A DNA stretch of 64,000 nt from Molanna angustata (GCA_963576475.1 OY754984.1:21601215-21665214); one strand, 5' to 3'; shown: positions 36,713 through 48,167, counted from the stretch's first letter. Translations and numbers: made by a program. Notes: generated by a model not told the origin, from the sequence alone.

Positions 36713-37140
36713 TAGACCTATGTGCAAATACGATTCTAATATATATAACAATGATTCATATATATAAGAATACAAATAAAATAATAAAATATAGCATATT
36801 TTTTTACATCAATTTCTCAATGGGTATTATGTAGAGAGTGTATACTTTGAGTTTCGTTGTGATGTTTTTGTGTGTATGCCGTATCCTGTGTGCCGTACAA
36901 AAATATGAAAATTTGTGTCCTCTGTACAGATCAAACTAAAAGGTCGATGAACTTAATGTTGATACCATATGTGTGAAGTACATAAACTTAGAGCTGATTA
37001 GTTTTCCATAGATAACGGTTAATTTTTTCTCAATGATTTCATCTGTTAAAACTGAAAAAAAAATGCTCACGACCTGGAAATTTGAGATATTTTAATTGAT
37101 TTCATATTGATATTAGAGTGCAATATTAGCAGGAAAGCTT

Positions 37141-37182
37141 CATTGTATAGTGGAGAGTTTAGCGTTGGCCACAACCCACTCG
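37141..37182 (+). repeat. repeat R1 fragment
   Basis: 'gagagtttagcgttggccac' and 'aacccactcgtttt' match 21236-21275. Lies in the intron just before the EF-hand gene's next exon. Confidence 0.6.
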
Positions 37183-37324
37183 TTTTAAAAAGTTTTCTAC
37201 AAGCTATATCCACGACACCCAAGTTATCTTTAAAAAATCATTCTATATTAATTTTATTGTATAATCATAAGTTATTGTATAATGTTTAATAATTCTTATA
37301 TTATATGCTTTCTTTTTCTTTCAG

Positions 37325-37465
37325 ATGACATGGGAAGAACAGTGGGGTGAAATATCTCCATACAACCTGGTGACTGTTGAACAGTACCTGACTGATATGA
37401 CACACGTCCTCAATGACAAGACACTCAAGGGCAGGACTGCCAGGTTCCTGCCGTTCCTCTTCAAG
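37325..37465 (+). CDS. sarcoplasmic calcium-binding/calexcitin-like protein, degenerate EF-hand 2 exon
   Basis: 47 codons, phase 0 at both ends (acceptor cttttctttcag, donor GTTAAT). Encodes MTWEEQWGEISPYNLVTVEQ followed by YLTDMTHVLNDKTLKGRTARFLPFLFK (shown in parts). The helix-loop-helix framing is present but the loop lacks the acidic ligands, so EF-hand 2 should not bind calcium. The second site is often the degenerate one in this family. The FLPFLFK end leads straight into the third EF-hand of the next exon. Confidence 0.9.
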
Positions 37466-39051
37466 GTTAATAATGAATAATACTTCACAAATCCCCCCTT
37501 TATTTTTATTATGACCTCTCAACGGAACTTTAAAATTGGATAAACATCTTTGTAAACATTTTTTATTGTATTCAACTCGGTACTGTTTGTGTTAACTTCA
37601 TTCTTCAGTGGTGACCAAACTGGAACCGGATGGACATCTTAGTTATCCCCACTTAGTGGCAGGAACTAACTTTGTAATTAAGTATAAAAGAAGGGAACGG
37701 TTTACGCAACTACCGATCAAGCGAAAAACCCAAATTTGTGTTCTGTGGTTTCTTTTTGATATCTACTTAATCTTATACACTGCATATGCTGCAATCTTCA
37801 TTGTTTAAAACAATTTTACTAAGAAAGAGTCATTCGATGGCTACGACTCTAACTTTGAAGCCTTAAATAATGACAGAATTTTAATGTTGTTTGAACAAAG
37901 TCTAGCATTAAAGTCTAGTCTAAATTATATAACTCCAATTGACTGAATAATAATTAAATAGATATTACGTTTAAGTACCTATATCTAATATTGTGTGTTT
38001 TTATCTTAGACCATAAACATTTTTATCATTGTTTTTTAGACTAGTTTTATAAATTATATAAAAAAATATTATTTAAGACTAGATTTTCTATGATAAGTTT
38101 ACAATTAAATTTGATAATCTAATTGATTGTGATATTATTTTTAACTTAATTATATTTGAATTGTTTAATATATCATGTAAATATGTACTTTATTTATTCG
38201 TATAAATTATTCATACTTATTTACCTTATTACTCAACGTTTTAAACACAAAACACATACGTACATAAATATTACTATACAGTATAAAAAGGAAGGTTTTT
38301 GTATGTACTTCTTTTAACAAGTGCTTCAACTTTTTATTATGTCAGTTGACATTATTTATGATGACAATATGCATTCACAAAGAGGTTAATTCATAAAAAT
38401 ATTCATAAATTTCCAATAAAAGGTCAGAGAGTATTATTTACTCCACTGCCCAATTGTTGTCTTTCGATGAAAATATAACCTAAAAAGATACGTGTATGAT
38501 AAATGACATTTGACATTTAAAACGCCCGATGCTGCGTTCAGATTGAAAAGCCAAGATTGGTGTGAAAAACGCCATAATCTGCAACTTCAGATGCATCCGA
38601 CGCCCGATGTCGAGCATTGTAACTGAACACAGCCTAGAACAGCTTATTATATTGATAACAATACTAATAATATTGTTTTTATATGTTTCTTTTCATTTTT
38701 AAAACAAAATTTAAGTTTAAGACAAAATATTATTCTTTTGTCATAGATTATAAACCATAATATACAGTACAATCACGCTAATTTGACATTAATCCGGCAC
38801 TAACATATTCATTTCAATTACATTATTTTATGTATTTACAAACGTATACATATTTTCACTATTTTTTACAATTCTGAAATCTTATGTCTACATTGTGCCA
38901 GATTAGTGAGGTCGTGCTATATTTCGTTTACATATGAAAAGATTCAGCCTGTCTTATTCATTAATAGGATTATATATTTTAGATGTATTGAATTTAGGGT
39001 CATTGCTGAATGGACAAATATGTTAATTGAAAATTGAAATTGTATCAACAG

Positions 39052-39171
39052 GCAGTAGACAAGGACAAGTCTGGATTCATTTCGGTGAATGAATTCAAAC
39101 TGTTCTTCCAGTGCATTGGACTGACTCATGAGACGGCCGCCATATCCTTTGCCATCATTGACAAGAATGGA
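39052..39171 (+). CDS. sarcoplasmic calcium-binding/calexcitin-like protein, EF-hand 3 exon
   Basis: 40 codons, phase 0 both ends (acceptor atcaacag, donor GTGAGT). The loop D-K-D-K-S-G-F-I-S-V-N-E is canonical, with Glu at position 12. The exon ends IIDKNG, the first four loop residues of EF-hand 4, so an intron splits the fourth loop. The rest (FKLFFQCIGLTHETAAISFA) is the exiting and entering helices. Confidence 0.92.
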
Positions 39172-40329
39172 GTGAGTCAATATATCTTTTAGCCAACATT
39201 AAATATTTCTTTATAGTCACTTACGTATTTCAAAATTATTTTTGATACTTACCTTCTAACAGATTTTTCACTGAAATATTCATTTTTAGAAATGATTATC
39301 ATTTAAGAATTCAATAAAATAAATTAGGCAGACATTCTGCATCAATTGATAATAACAAATTAATGTAATATAATTTGTGGTGTTGATGTTCTAGGTTCGA
39401 TTCCTAGTGAAGGATAATCTCATAGGTTTTTCAACAAGAAAAATGTTTATTTTTTGCATTTAAAATTTTATTTCATAATCTGATACTCTAAAAACTTAAA
39501 TAGGATTTCTTTGAATGTTGTGTTGAATGTTTTTAGAGGTTAAAACATAAAAATATAATTTTCAAAGACTGTTATTATTGAATTTTAATCATAATAAACA
39601 TTAATATTGAATACTCAAAATGACAGATTTAAAAAACATAATATTCAATCAATTTATTAATTAAAAAAAAAAGAATTACTTCAACTAAACTGGATGAAAA
39701 AAATTGTGTTCGGGACCCCGTGAAAACTATTCTCATTATTATTATTTTTTTTTTTTGCGGGTGGCAGTTCTTAAGGAGAACACACTATATTTTCTTCAGT
39801 GATCAAAAAAATTTACTTGTATTTATATCACACCATTTATATATATGCGTCATTATAAATAAGCAACTGCTGCCCAACTAGGTATACCTGTTCAAGGGCT
39901 AGCAGTGTGCATATTAATAATATATTTTACAGGAGAAAGACATATAGGTTGTATTTACATTTTAAAAAGTATGTTTATGAAAATATTCATATTGTCTCTT
40001 TTAAGGGTAATAATGCATTTTTCGCAGATTCCTGGGAAAACCCTGGAATTTTTCATTTTTATTCCCGATCCCAGGAACATAAAATAAACCAGGAACTGGG
40101 AAACCTTACCCATAATACAAAATTTGAATTTATTACTTGCAAAACAAATACTAACCTAAATTATTTTTGAGTTCTTATCAGTTTTTTTCACTTCTAATAA
40201 ATAAAATCAAGAGAAATTGATTGATAATTTTTCTGTCTAATTTAAATTCAAATTTCCATTGTTATATTTTATTTAAGTGACTCACAGTGAAATGACGATT
40301 GGCTAAAATCCATGTTATTTGTATTTCAG

Positions 40330-40440
40330 GATGGTCTCTTGTCAATAAAGGAGTTTGTTAAGCTTGGTAAAGATTTCTTCTTTACCGAAGACGAGCGCAA
40401 GGTTTCCAAGATGTTTTGGGGGCCCCTCGTCGAACACTGA
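40330..40440 (+). CDS. sarcoplasmic calcium-binding/calexcitin-like protein, EF-hand 4 and C-terminus
   Basis: 36 codons and TGA, after acceptor tgtatttcag. Completes the fourth loop to D-K-N-G-D-G-L-L-S-I-K-E (canonical) and continues FVKLGKDFFFTEDERKVSKM to the C-terminal WGPLVEH. Together with the other exons the protein has three predicted Ca2+ sites (1, 3 and 4) and one silent one. All introns are phase 0. Confidence 0.92.
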   Translation, partial: DGLLSIKEFVKLGKDFFFTEDERKVSKMFWGPLVEH

Positions 40441-41327
40441 TTGTTTCATAATGAAATGCACTCATACTGTTAGACGGACACAGCTTGGGTCATCGTTGGA
40501 TTATGGCCCACGTGTTCATTTATTATTATAGTTTATCATTATTTACCAAATAGCATGTAAGACATTTAAAATTCCATCTTAAACTATTTTTTTGTAAGGT
40601 ATGGTATTATCTTGACTTCGTATTGTAAACTGTTATGTAATTTGATGTGTTGTATAGAAATCTATTCTGTTGAGTTTGTTGTATTGTTTTTTTTTAAACA
40701 AAATGTTGGTTTAATGTCACAATAATATTAGACGGTTCATACATTCAGCGTCAAAATAATATTCGACTTCATACATTCAGTGTCAAAATAATATTAGACT
40801 GTTCATACATTCAGTGTCAAAATAATATTAGATGGTTCATACATTCAGTGTCAAAATAATATTAGATTGTTCATACATTCAGTGTCAAAATAATATTAGA
40901 TGGTTCATACATTCAGTGTCAAAATAATATTAGATGGTTCATACATTCAGTGTCAAAATAATATTAGATGGTTCATACATTCAGTGTCAAAATAATATTA
41001 GATGGTTCATACATTCAGTGTCAAAATAATATTAGACGGTTCATACATTCAGTGTCAAAATAATATTAGACGGTTCATACATTCAGTGTCAAAATCGTGG
41101 CCTACGATATACGGTATGTCGTATGTATGCGTATGTACGGTATGTCGTAGGCCACGTGTCAAAATAGCATTAGACCGTTCATACATTTCAGCGTCAAAAT
41201 AGTATTAGACAGTTCATGCATCCATTTTAAAGTACAGAATAAGCTAATTAATTCATAGTTAACCTATTCCTAAGATAAATATTTGCGATTTATTTCACTG
41301 TATGAATATATATTTTAATACAATAAA
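40441..41327 (+). other. 3' UTR candidate of the EF-hand gene
   Basis: No AATAAA was seen between the stop codon and the minisatellite. The first clear signal is AATAAA at 41322-41327, which would put the whole 34-bp minisatellite inside the 3' UTR. An earlier variant signal cannot be excluded. Confidence 0.4.
40717..41215. repeat. 34-bp minisatellite
   Basis: About a dozen copies of a unit reading 'attaga(t/c)ggttcatacatt' plus 'cagtgtcaaaataat'. Spacing between neighbouring copies is 34 bp (for example 40861, 40895, 40929). Near its 3' end an inverted pair 'cgtggcctacga' / 'tcgtaggccacg' (41096-41156) interrupts the array. Confidence 0.9.
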
Positions 41328-41374
41328 TAGAATGTAAAACTGTTATAGGTGTCGCCAAATAACTTGATTTTTTA

Positions 41375-41475
41375 ACAGAGAAGTTGGGCGATTCACACGT
41401 AAACCAACGAAGCAAAAAGACAAATTTGCGATCTGCGCAACCGGAAGCTCATTCAAGATATTTGGAGATAATTAT
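41375..41475. repeat. repeat R3, copy 1
   Basis: 'aagcaaaaagacaaatttg' and 'gcaaccggaagctcattcaa' with 'gatatttgg' parallel 44755-44880 (same orientation). Unknown class. Confidence 0.6.
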
Positions 41476-41624
41476 ATATTATATTCATTCAAAATTTCCC
41501 TTGTCAATTGTTTGTCTATTTTTTCAAACATTTCTAAAGTAGAGTTATTTCTACACAATTATATGGTAAACCTTGATACTTAACATCTGGAATCATGTCC
41601 TATGGGACAAATTTATTTATTTAT

Positions 41625-41745
41625 TGACACTTCCTTACACCCATTGTATGTGATAATGCGAGTTTATTAGCAAATGGCAACTCTGCCGGGAATCAAACCC
41701 AGGACGCCAGTATCGAAACCAAACAGCTTAATACTTGTGCTATGA
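41625..41745 (-). mobile_element. SINE family 3 fragment (minus)
   Basis: 'gggaatcaaacccaggacgc' is an inverted B box and flank as in family 3; 'gcgagtttattagcaaatgg' is the inverted tail. Diverged. Confidence 0.55.
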
Positions 41746-42199
41746 CATTCTTATCAATTAAACCACCATTTTTTGAAAATTGATACAATTAATTCTTCAG
41801 AATGAAACTCCTTCAATATTTGTGTATTTTTTTTTATTCAATACAATGCTATTATTTATCTTTATAATTATAAACTTGTGTGTCCCAGCTTTTTTTAATT
41901 AACAATTGCATTGTATTATGCAATAAATAATATCTTAAAGCAATAATTTGTTCATAAGATTTTGTAATGTAATCTTACATTCTATAGATTTATATAATAT
42001 ATAATCGATTTGCATTTTTTTAATTTTTACGTTCACTATATTATTATTTTCATTCTATTATCATTTTATTATTATCAGTCAATATATTATTATTTTATAC
42101 TTGTTTATGAATGGGGCTCTTCGTTTTGTAGAGAAAATCTTTGGTTCTTTATCTCATGAAAAATGGGGGAGGTAATGTTTTTATACAATATTAATTCTG

Positions 42200-43440
42200 T
42201 TTCACCAGAATGAGTTAGTTTATGTCTATTTTCCCTTACTCGTAAATAAGTTGCATTTTGGTGATTATATTTCACCAGGATGAGTTAGTTTGTGTCCGTT
42301 GCCACGCTTGTGAATAAGTTCCATTTAAATGAGTCACCAAATTAATGACAATCACCATTTTGGAATGGTGGTAAACTATTGGTGGTGGTTCTATTTCACC
42401 AGGATGAGTTAGTTTGTGTCCGTTGCGACTCTTGTGAATAAGTTGCATTTAAAAGAGTCACCAAATTAATGATAATCACCATTTTGGAATGGTGGTAAAC
42501 TATTGGTGGTGGTTCTATTTCACCAGGATGAGTTAGTTTGTGTCCGTTGCCACGCTTGTGAATAAGTTCCATTTAAATGAGTCACCAAATTAATGACAAT
42601 CACCATTTTGGAATGGTGGTAAACTATTGGTGGTGGTTCTATTTCACCAGGATGAGTTAGTTTGTGTCCGTTGCGACTCTTGTGAATAAGTTGCATTTAA
42701 AAGAGTCACCAAATTAATGATAATCACCATTTTGGAATGGTGGTAAACTATTGGTGGTGGTTCTATTTCACCAGGATGAGTTAGTTTGTGTCCGTTGCGA
42801 CTCTTGTGAATAAGTTGCATTTAAAAGAGTCACCAAATTAATGATAATCACCATTTTGGAATGGTGGTAAACTATTGGTGGTGGTTCTATTTCACCAGGA
42901 TGAGTTAGTTTATGTGCATTGCGATTCTTGTGAATAAGTTTCATTTAAATGAGTCACCAAATTAATGACAATCACCATTTTGGAATGGTGGTAAACTATT
43001 GGTGGTGGTTCTATTTCACCAGGATGAGTTAGTTTATGTGCGTTGCAACTCTTGTGAATAAGTTGCATTTAAATGAGTCACCAAATTAATGACAATCACT
43101 ATTTTGGAATGGTGGTTAACTATTGGTGGTGATAATATTTCACCAGGATGAGTTAGTTTAGGTGTGTTGCGAATCTTGTGAATTGTCGGCCTTCGTGGCT
43201 CAGTTGATTAGGTATCTGACTGCTGATCCAAAGGTCCCGCGTTCGATTCCCGGTGGAGGCACAGTTTTTAATTGTGTTTTCAGTCTGGATTTGTGAGACG
43301 ATTAATATCGTAAGTCTCCAGAATGTGGCAACTTATTATTGGGTGCGTGTTAAATTAATATTTGACATAGTACCTGTTAGTTGTCCGAGAAGTAATATAA
43401 AATAAAAATAAAATAAATGAGTCACCAAATTAATGTCAAT
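42200..43440. repeat. 124-bp satellite array
   Basis: About nine units contain 'atttcaccaggatgagttag', 'gaataagtt(g/c)catttaaa', 'gagtcaccaaattaatga' and 'ggaatggtggtaaactattg'. Start-to-start spacing is 124 bp (for example 42391 to 42515). Two variants alternate in part: 'ccacgcttgtg ... gttccatttaaatgag' and 'cgactcttgtg ... gttgcatttaaaagag'. The distal unit is broken by a SINE at 43185-43415. Confidence 0.92.
43185..43415 (+). mobile_element. SINE family 1, inserted in the satellite
   Basis: Near-identical in layout to 18759-18990: A box 'tggctcagttgattag', B box 'cgttcgattccc', 'cagtctggatttgtgagacg', and an end of AATAAA repeats. Satellite sequence resumes directly after it ('gagtcaccaaattaatg'). 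Confidence 0.85.
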
Positions 43441-43767
43441 CATCATCAATGTTGGCCACCATTTCGTAACGACATCAAGTGTGATTGTATGTAAAACATT
43501 TGGTTGTAATGCAAAGAGCCCCTATGATTGACAAAGACCATTATTGTAGCTGCGTTATCAGTGAAGAAAGGAAAAGGAAAGATTAGTTTTGCAATTCTGC
43601 TTAAAAAAAAGTGCATATTTTGTTTACTTAACATCTTTTTTCGTTCATAATATTTTTTAGTATATTATATATGTATTGATTTATTATATAAGAAGAAAAA
43701 AATTATGGACATTCATATAATGAAATAGAAAGATGTTAAATTTGGTGAATGAAATGTGTTCTTATTG

Positions 43768-43850
43768 GTGGTGGCAGATCGGTTAGCGCTCTGGGTTAGT
43801 AATTCAGTGGTCGCGAGTTTGAATCCTACCATGACTGAAATATTATTACA
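43768..43850 (+). mobile_element. SINE family 2 head fragment
   Basis: 'ggcagatcggttagcgctct', 'gggttagtaattcagtggtc' and B-box-like 'gagtttgaatcc'. The rest of the element is missing. Confidence 0.65.
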
Positions 43851-44754
43851 TTGATGACATATTTTTAATGTATTAAAACAACATGTGTTGAAGAGTTGAA
43901 GAGATATAATTAACTTCATTCTTTGCTTTGCTGTCAATAAATCAGTGTAAATTCTACCATATTGAAAATTCTATGTAATGATGAGTGTAGTTTTTCTCTC
44001 TCTTCATAGATAATGTAGCTATAATCTTTTCAATAATTAATAACATATTTTCATCGTACAGTGAAAAGTTGCCAACTATCGAAATGTTTCATTTGAAAAC
44101 TTTTTTCATTGTATGTTGGTGATATCTATATGTAGTTTTTTTTTAATAGAATTTTTGCATAATATCTTATTGTAATTTTATTTGATATGTTTGTTAACTT
44201 TTATGCAACTTATTGTGTTTTTTTGTAAGTCTTCAAAATTTTGCATCAGTTTGTGACTTGGAAATACCTGTTTTTAAAATACAAGCCTTTATTTTTGAAT
44301 TATTAACTAAGAAGTTTGATTCGTAATAATGGTTGCTGTCATATTTAATTTTATAATGAACCCATAATTCATAAATTTTGTAAAATTTATAGAACAAAAT
44401 CAAATCTATTTTTACATTTTTAATGTAATTTTGATTATGGATTTACAAACTCTTCTTTGTCAATTCTTCTACGAACTTAGAACAAAATAAAATAATGTAA
44501 ATACACTTATCTATGTATATTTTATCAAATAACTAAAGATTTGTGAATGTATTAAATTTTTTGTAACATTTTATACGAATAACGTAACAATACAGGTATA
44601 TTTTACACGGTATATTTTTAATGTAAATTTTTTGTACAATGGATTGTTTAGAAATTAAGAAAACATTAATAGTGCGCTAGAATATTCTATTATTATAAAA
44701 ATATGTAATATGGTTGTCATAATTTATGTCTGCACATATGTATTGATAGAGTTG

Positions 44755-44880
44755 TAGCCAAACATCTTGAACTTATAGTCGAGAAAAGGGGCAATTTGCA
44801 CGTAAATCAAGGAAGCAAAAAGACACAAATTTGTACACTGTGCAACTGGAAGCTTGTTCAAGATGTTTGGTGAAAATTAT
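44755..44880. repeat. repeat R3, copy 2
   Basis: 'ggaagcaaaaagacacaaat' and 'gcaactggaagcttgttcaa' match 41375-41475. An inverted 'ccaaacatcttgaac' against 'gttcaagatgtttgg' gives this copy a 15-bp terminal inverted repeat (44758-44772 against 44857-44871), suggesting a small MITE. Confidence 0.6.
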
Positions 44881-45376
44881 ACCATGGATAAAATTTTAAA
44901 TGTGTTTTCTTGTTTTCTAATTTCAAATTTCTTCCATAGAAAAAATGACATTCTATTTGTAAATATACAAGGACAAATCATAGATTTTTATTATAATATA
45001 CTAGATGTCGTAGTTAGCAAATTTTGTATGAATCGAAGTGATTCATTTTTCCGGGGACGTCATTTTGACGTTTTGGTTCCGGACCACATCGTTTTTCCAT
45101 AGATAATGACTAATGTGAATTGATTTCGGATTTATTTGTCTAAAAAACATTTTAACTATCAAGGTTTAGAGAACAGTTATCTAGGATGTGTTGAAATGTA
45201 AGGAAAACTGAAATATGTTGCCAACCAAATAGTCAAACACGCGATATTCCATGACTCACTTTTTGCACGGAGTACTTCATGTCATCTAGTATATTATAAT
45301 AAAAATCTATGGGACAAATTCATGTCTTTTAGTTGTTTGTTTTATAAAAACAATTACTCAGTTTTTTTTTTCAAAG

Positions 45377-45629
45377 TTACTACAAGCATAAAAGAGTGGA
45401 CATAAGTTTAAATTACTACAAGCATAAAAGAGTGGACATAAGTTTAAATTACTACAAGCATAAAAGAGTGGACATAAGTTTAAATTACTACAAGCATAAA
45501 AGAGTGGACATAAGTTTAAATTACTACAAGCATAAAAGAGTGGACATAAGTTTAAATTACTACAAGCATAAAAGAGTGGACATAAGTTTAAATTACTACA
45601 AGCATAAAAGAGTGGACATAAGTTTAAAA
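45377..45629. repeat. 36-bp perfect tandem repeat, 7 copies
   Basis: The unit 'ttactacaagcataaaagag' plus 'tggacataagtttaaa' repeats seven times without visible change. Because 36 is divisible by 3, one frame stays open and would give a 12-residue peptide repeat, but nothing suggests it is translated. Confidence 0.93.
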
Positions 45630-45644
45630 AATATCAAAACTTGA

Positions 45645-47230
45645 CATAGCATTCCACATTCAACTGCCTGAAAATTAAGACTGTTAATTTTTTACATAAA
45701 CTGTAGAGATTTGTAGTTTTTCATGCATTTAAATTCAGACCAATATGCTGTGTTCAAAATATTAATAATACAATACTTTTCTTACAAAATGTACTGTATT
45801 TAATATAATATGTAGTTGGTAGCTTATTCACACTATTGTATAATGTACGTCAGTGACGTGGAGTGACGTCATTTTGACTGGTTTCAAAGTTATCATGTTT
45901 TCTAAAATGTAAAACTTAATATACCTAAAATTAAATCGAAAACCTTGGCAGAAAAACAACAAATGTCCAAAATTTTTTCAAACTGTTTTTTATAGCCTTA
46001 ATATTATCTAGTGCCCACTCTCTACATGATGCCTAATTTATATACATGAGAAAACATCACAAGTCCCTCAAATATCTAGCGAAAAAGATCATACTTTTAG
46101 AAAAACAACAAATGTCCAATACGATTTTTAAATGTGTTCAATTTTTCTATAACAAAAATAAAAGTTTTTTTAAGAGTTCAATGTATTTGCAACATTTTAC
46201 AATAAAAAAAAGCAAAGAAAAACGTGTTTTTTAAGAAATTAGGAAGTTTTATTGCTCTCCTGTAAAATTTACTTTTTGTGACATTTGTTGTTTTCCTATT
46301 CCTGCGTATCTAATTTTGTGTTTATTGTATAATAAAATAATTATGTAAACTGTTATATAAAGATTTTGAATTTTGATTAATTTATCATACATGTAAGATT
46401 GCTCAATTTCTTTTTGGATTAATTTAGTTTTTGTGTTTTGTATTGTATCTGTTGTTTTGAGGCCTCGTTGTGCACAGCTGTATTTATTACATTTTTTATT
46501 GAAGTAAAATGAGATTGTATAAATGATAAATGGTCTATTGAATTGCATTGAGAAATACGGTTATGTGCAGCGGGCCAAAATGGTTATATTTTACATTCAT
46601 ATTTTAAATTAAGATCATTTTCAATTTTGTAATATATTATTTACTCTTAATATTATTTTATTAATCAAATAATATGTGTGTTGACAAAATATTTTAATGA
46701 AATGAAGACGAGGCAACTATAATTGATTTTTTTTATATTTACATTATTAATTCATTCCAATTGACTGTTTGAAGTTAAATTATATTTATAGTAAACATGT
46801 ATAGTAAGTCGAAGGAAATGAGATTATGTCATCTCATTATTCATTATTAATCTATTATGTATTGTATATGATATTTCAAAGACACGAATTATGAGAAAAT
46901 TTCGTGCAAATTGCTATGAAATGATTCGAGACATATTTAAGAAGTTAGACTGTATATGTTACTATGGAAGTCAAGTTAATTTTCTTTTGATACCTATCAT
47001 ATAAGATAAAAATATATAAAAAAAAAAAACAAATAAACTCATTGAAAAGTCAAAAAAATCTGACGTTGAACAAAATATTGTTCAATAAATACTGTTATTT
47101 ATAACAATAATATTAAGAGGTGATAGATAGGCTGTTTGTTTTTATACATGTAATTGTAAAGAAAGAAAATAAAGCTTTTATATATAATTACTTTTTTCAT
47201 TTTCCCTCTTTGAATAATTTGTTACTTATT
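45645..47230. other. intergenic, A+T-rich
   Basis: No gene recognised. The words 'gaaaaacaacaaatgtcca' occur twice (about 45951 and 46098) in the same orientation, hinting at a decayed repeat of about 147 bp. Confidence 0.4.
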
Positions 47231-47249
47231 ACTAGAACATATTGACTTT

Positions 47250-47415
47250 TCGATGGAGACCTTGGGAAGACAAAAGAGGATTAGGCGACACCAAAAAAGA
47301 TGGGCTAATGATATAATTAGTCGCGGGAAATAAGTGGTACTGGGACACCCAGGAGAGAGAAGAGTGGAAAAAAATGAATGAGTCCTACATTAAAGGAAGA
47401 AGAGTAGATTGAATT
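47250..47415 (+). mobile_element. non-LTR retrotransposon fragment (LINE family C)
   Basis: The translation in shifting frames reads RWRPWEDKRGLGD, then a KKDGLMI-like piece where family members have RWADDI, then KWYWDTQERREWKKMNESYI and KGRRV. That is the extreme C-terminus of insect endonuclease-reverse transcriptase elements. Dead fragment. Confidence 0.75.
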
Positions 47416-47454
47416 TTCATATTTAATTTCCACAAAGAAATTGAATTATTTCCA

Positions 47455-47545
47455 TGCAAATTTAGCTTCTTTAGACTGGAAACACAGGTTATTTGAAAGA
47501 AATTACCATTTGGCAATAAGCTCGCCAATTGTACAGGGTGCAAGT
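47455..47545 (+). mobile_element. tail of SINE family 3 or its partner LINE
   Basis: 'tggaaacacaggttatttga', 'aagaaattaccatttggcaa' and 'taagctcgccaattgtacag' match the shared tail described for 54650-54860 and 60780-60850. Confidence 0.65.
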
Positions 47546-47699
47546 TTTTATTATTATTTTACTTGATTTCTTCATCTTGTGTTAGGTCATTTGTACTGTT
47601 TGTGAGGGTGGACTATCTTGGAAGGAGGAACGTCCAACTGTCTTTCCATCTCTTCCCAGGTTTTCCGAGTAGTCTTCTGTTGTTGGGTATTTATGTTTT

Positions 47700-47851
47700 T
47701 ATTTGTTGTTGTTGGGTTTAGGTCCTATATCAAATATTAATTCAACACCCAACCAATAGCAATTTGCCACGTTCTGGAGACATATGATATTTATTGTCAC
47801 ACATATCTAGACTATAAACATAATTAAAAACGGGAATCGAATCCGGTCATA
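47700..47851 (-). mobile_element. SINE family 1 fragment (minus)
   Basis: Read on the minus strand: 'cggattcgattcccgttttt' (B box and flank), 'ctccagaacgtggcaaattg', 'gggtgttgaattaatatttg'. The tRNA head is cut off at exactly the point where the next LTR element is inserted. Confidence 0.7.
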
Positions 47852-47995
47852 TATATGTAAAACAAGTGCTTACATAGATGTCACCTAGAAGTACTTATTT
47901 CATTTTTATTTGAATTGGTTCTATATTAAAGTTTTAGTTTTATATTTGTTTTAAAGTGACAGTTAAGATTCTAAAAAGGAGGAACTAAAAGCATT

Positions 47996-48006
47996 TAATG
48001 TCGTTT
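47996..48006 (+). promoter_or_regulatory. predicted transcript 5' end / self-primer
   Basis: TAATGTCGTTT here is the exact reverse complement of the 11 nt right after the LTR (48157-48167). In Tf1 the first 11 nt of the RNA fold back on the primer site, so the transcription start is predicted at 47996. This is inference from complementarity. Confidence 0.55.
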
Positions 48007-48018
48007 CTCTTTTTACAG

Positions 48019-48120
48019 GTAAAATTATATTTGTTATTATTATTATTTATTTATGTTTATGTTATTATTACTTTTATTGTATTTTATAATTATTTTAATA
48101 ATAAATTTCTCTTTTTACAG
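48019..48120 (+). other. intron-like segment within the LTR
   Basis: CAG|GTAAAA at 48016-48024 and TTTTTACAG|AAC at 48112-48123 bound a T-rich 102-nt piece that looks like a small intron. The word 'tttctctttttacag' occurs at both its ends. The 3' LTR copy has TTTTCACAG, also a good acceptor. Confidence 0.3.
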
Positions 48121-48156
48121 AACAACGATTTAATTTGCTTAATACACTCCATTATA

Positions 48157-48167
48157 AAACGACATTA
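48157..48167 (+). other. primer-binding site, self-complementary type
   Basis: AAACGACATTA begins at the first base after the LTR. It does not start with TGG and matches no tRNA 3' end that I know, but it is an 11-nt perfect complement of 47996-48006. Confidence 0.6.

Larger units (their letters stand above)
47856..48156 (+). repeat. 5' LTR (301 bp)
   Basis: Starts TGTAAAACAAGTGC and ends ACTCCATTATA. The start is fixed by the polypurine tract next to the 3' copy and the end by loss of identity between copies exactly at 48157/51961. If the primer model is right, R begins at 47996. Confidence 0.92.

Noticed and set aside
42200..43180. CRISPR-like array
   Set aside because: Units are contiguous 124-bp tandem copies without unique spacers, in a eukaryotic genome.
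45396..45644. 82-codon open frame with a repeated 12-residue peptide
   Set aside because: It is the translation of the perfect 36-bp tandem repeat, with no other coding evidence.
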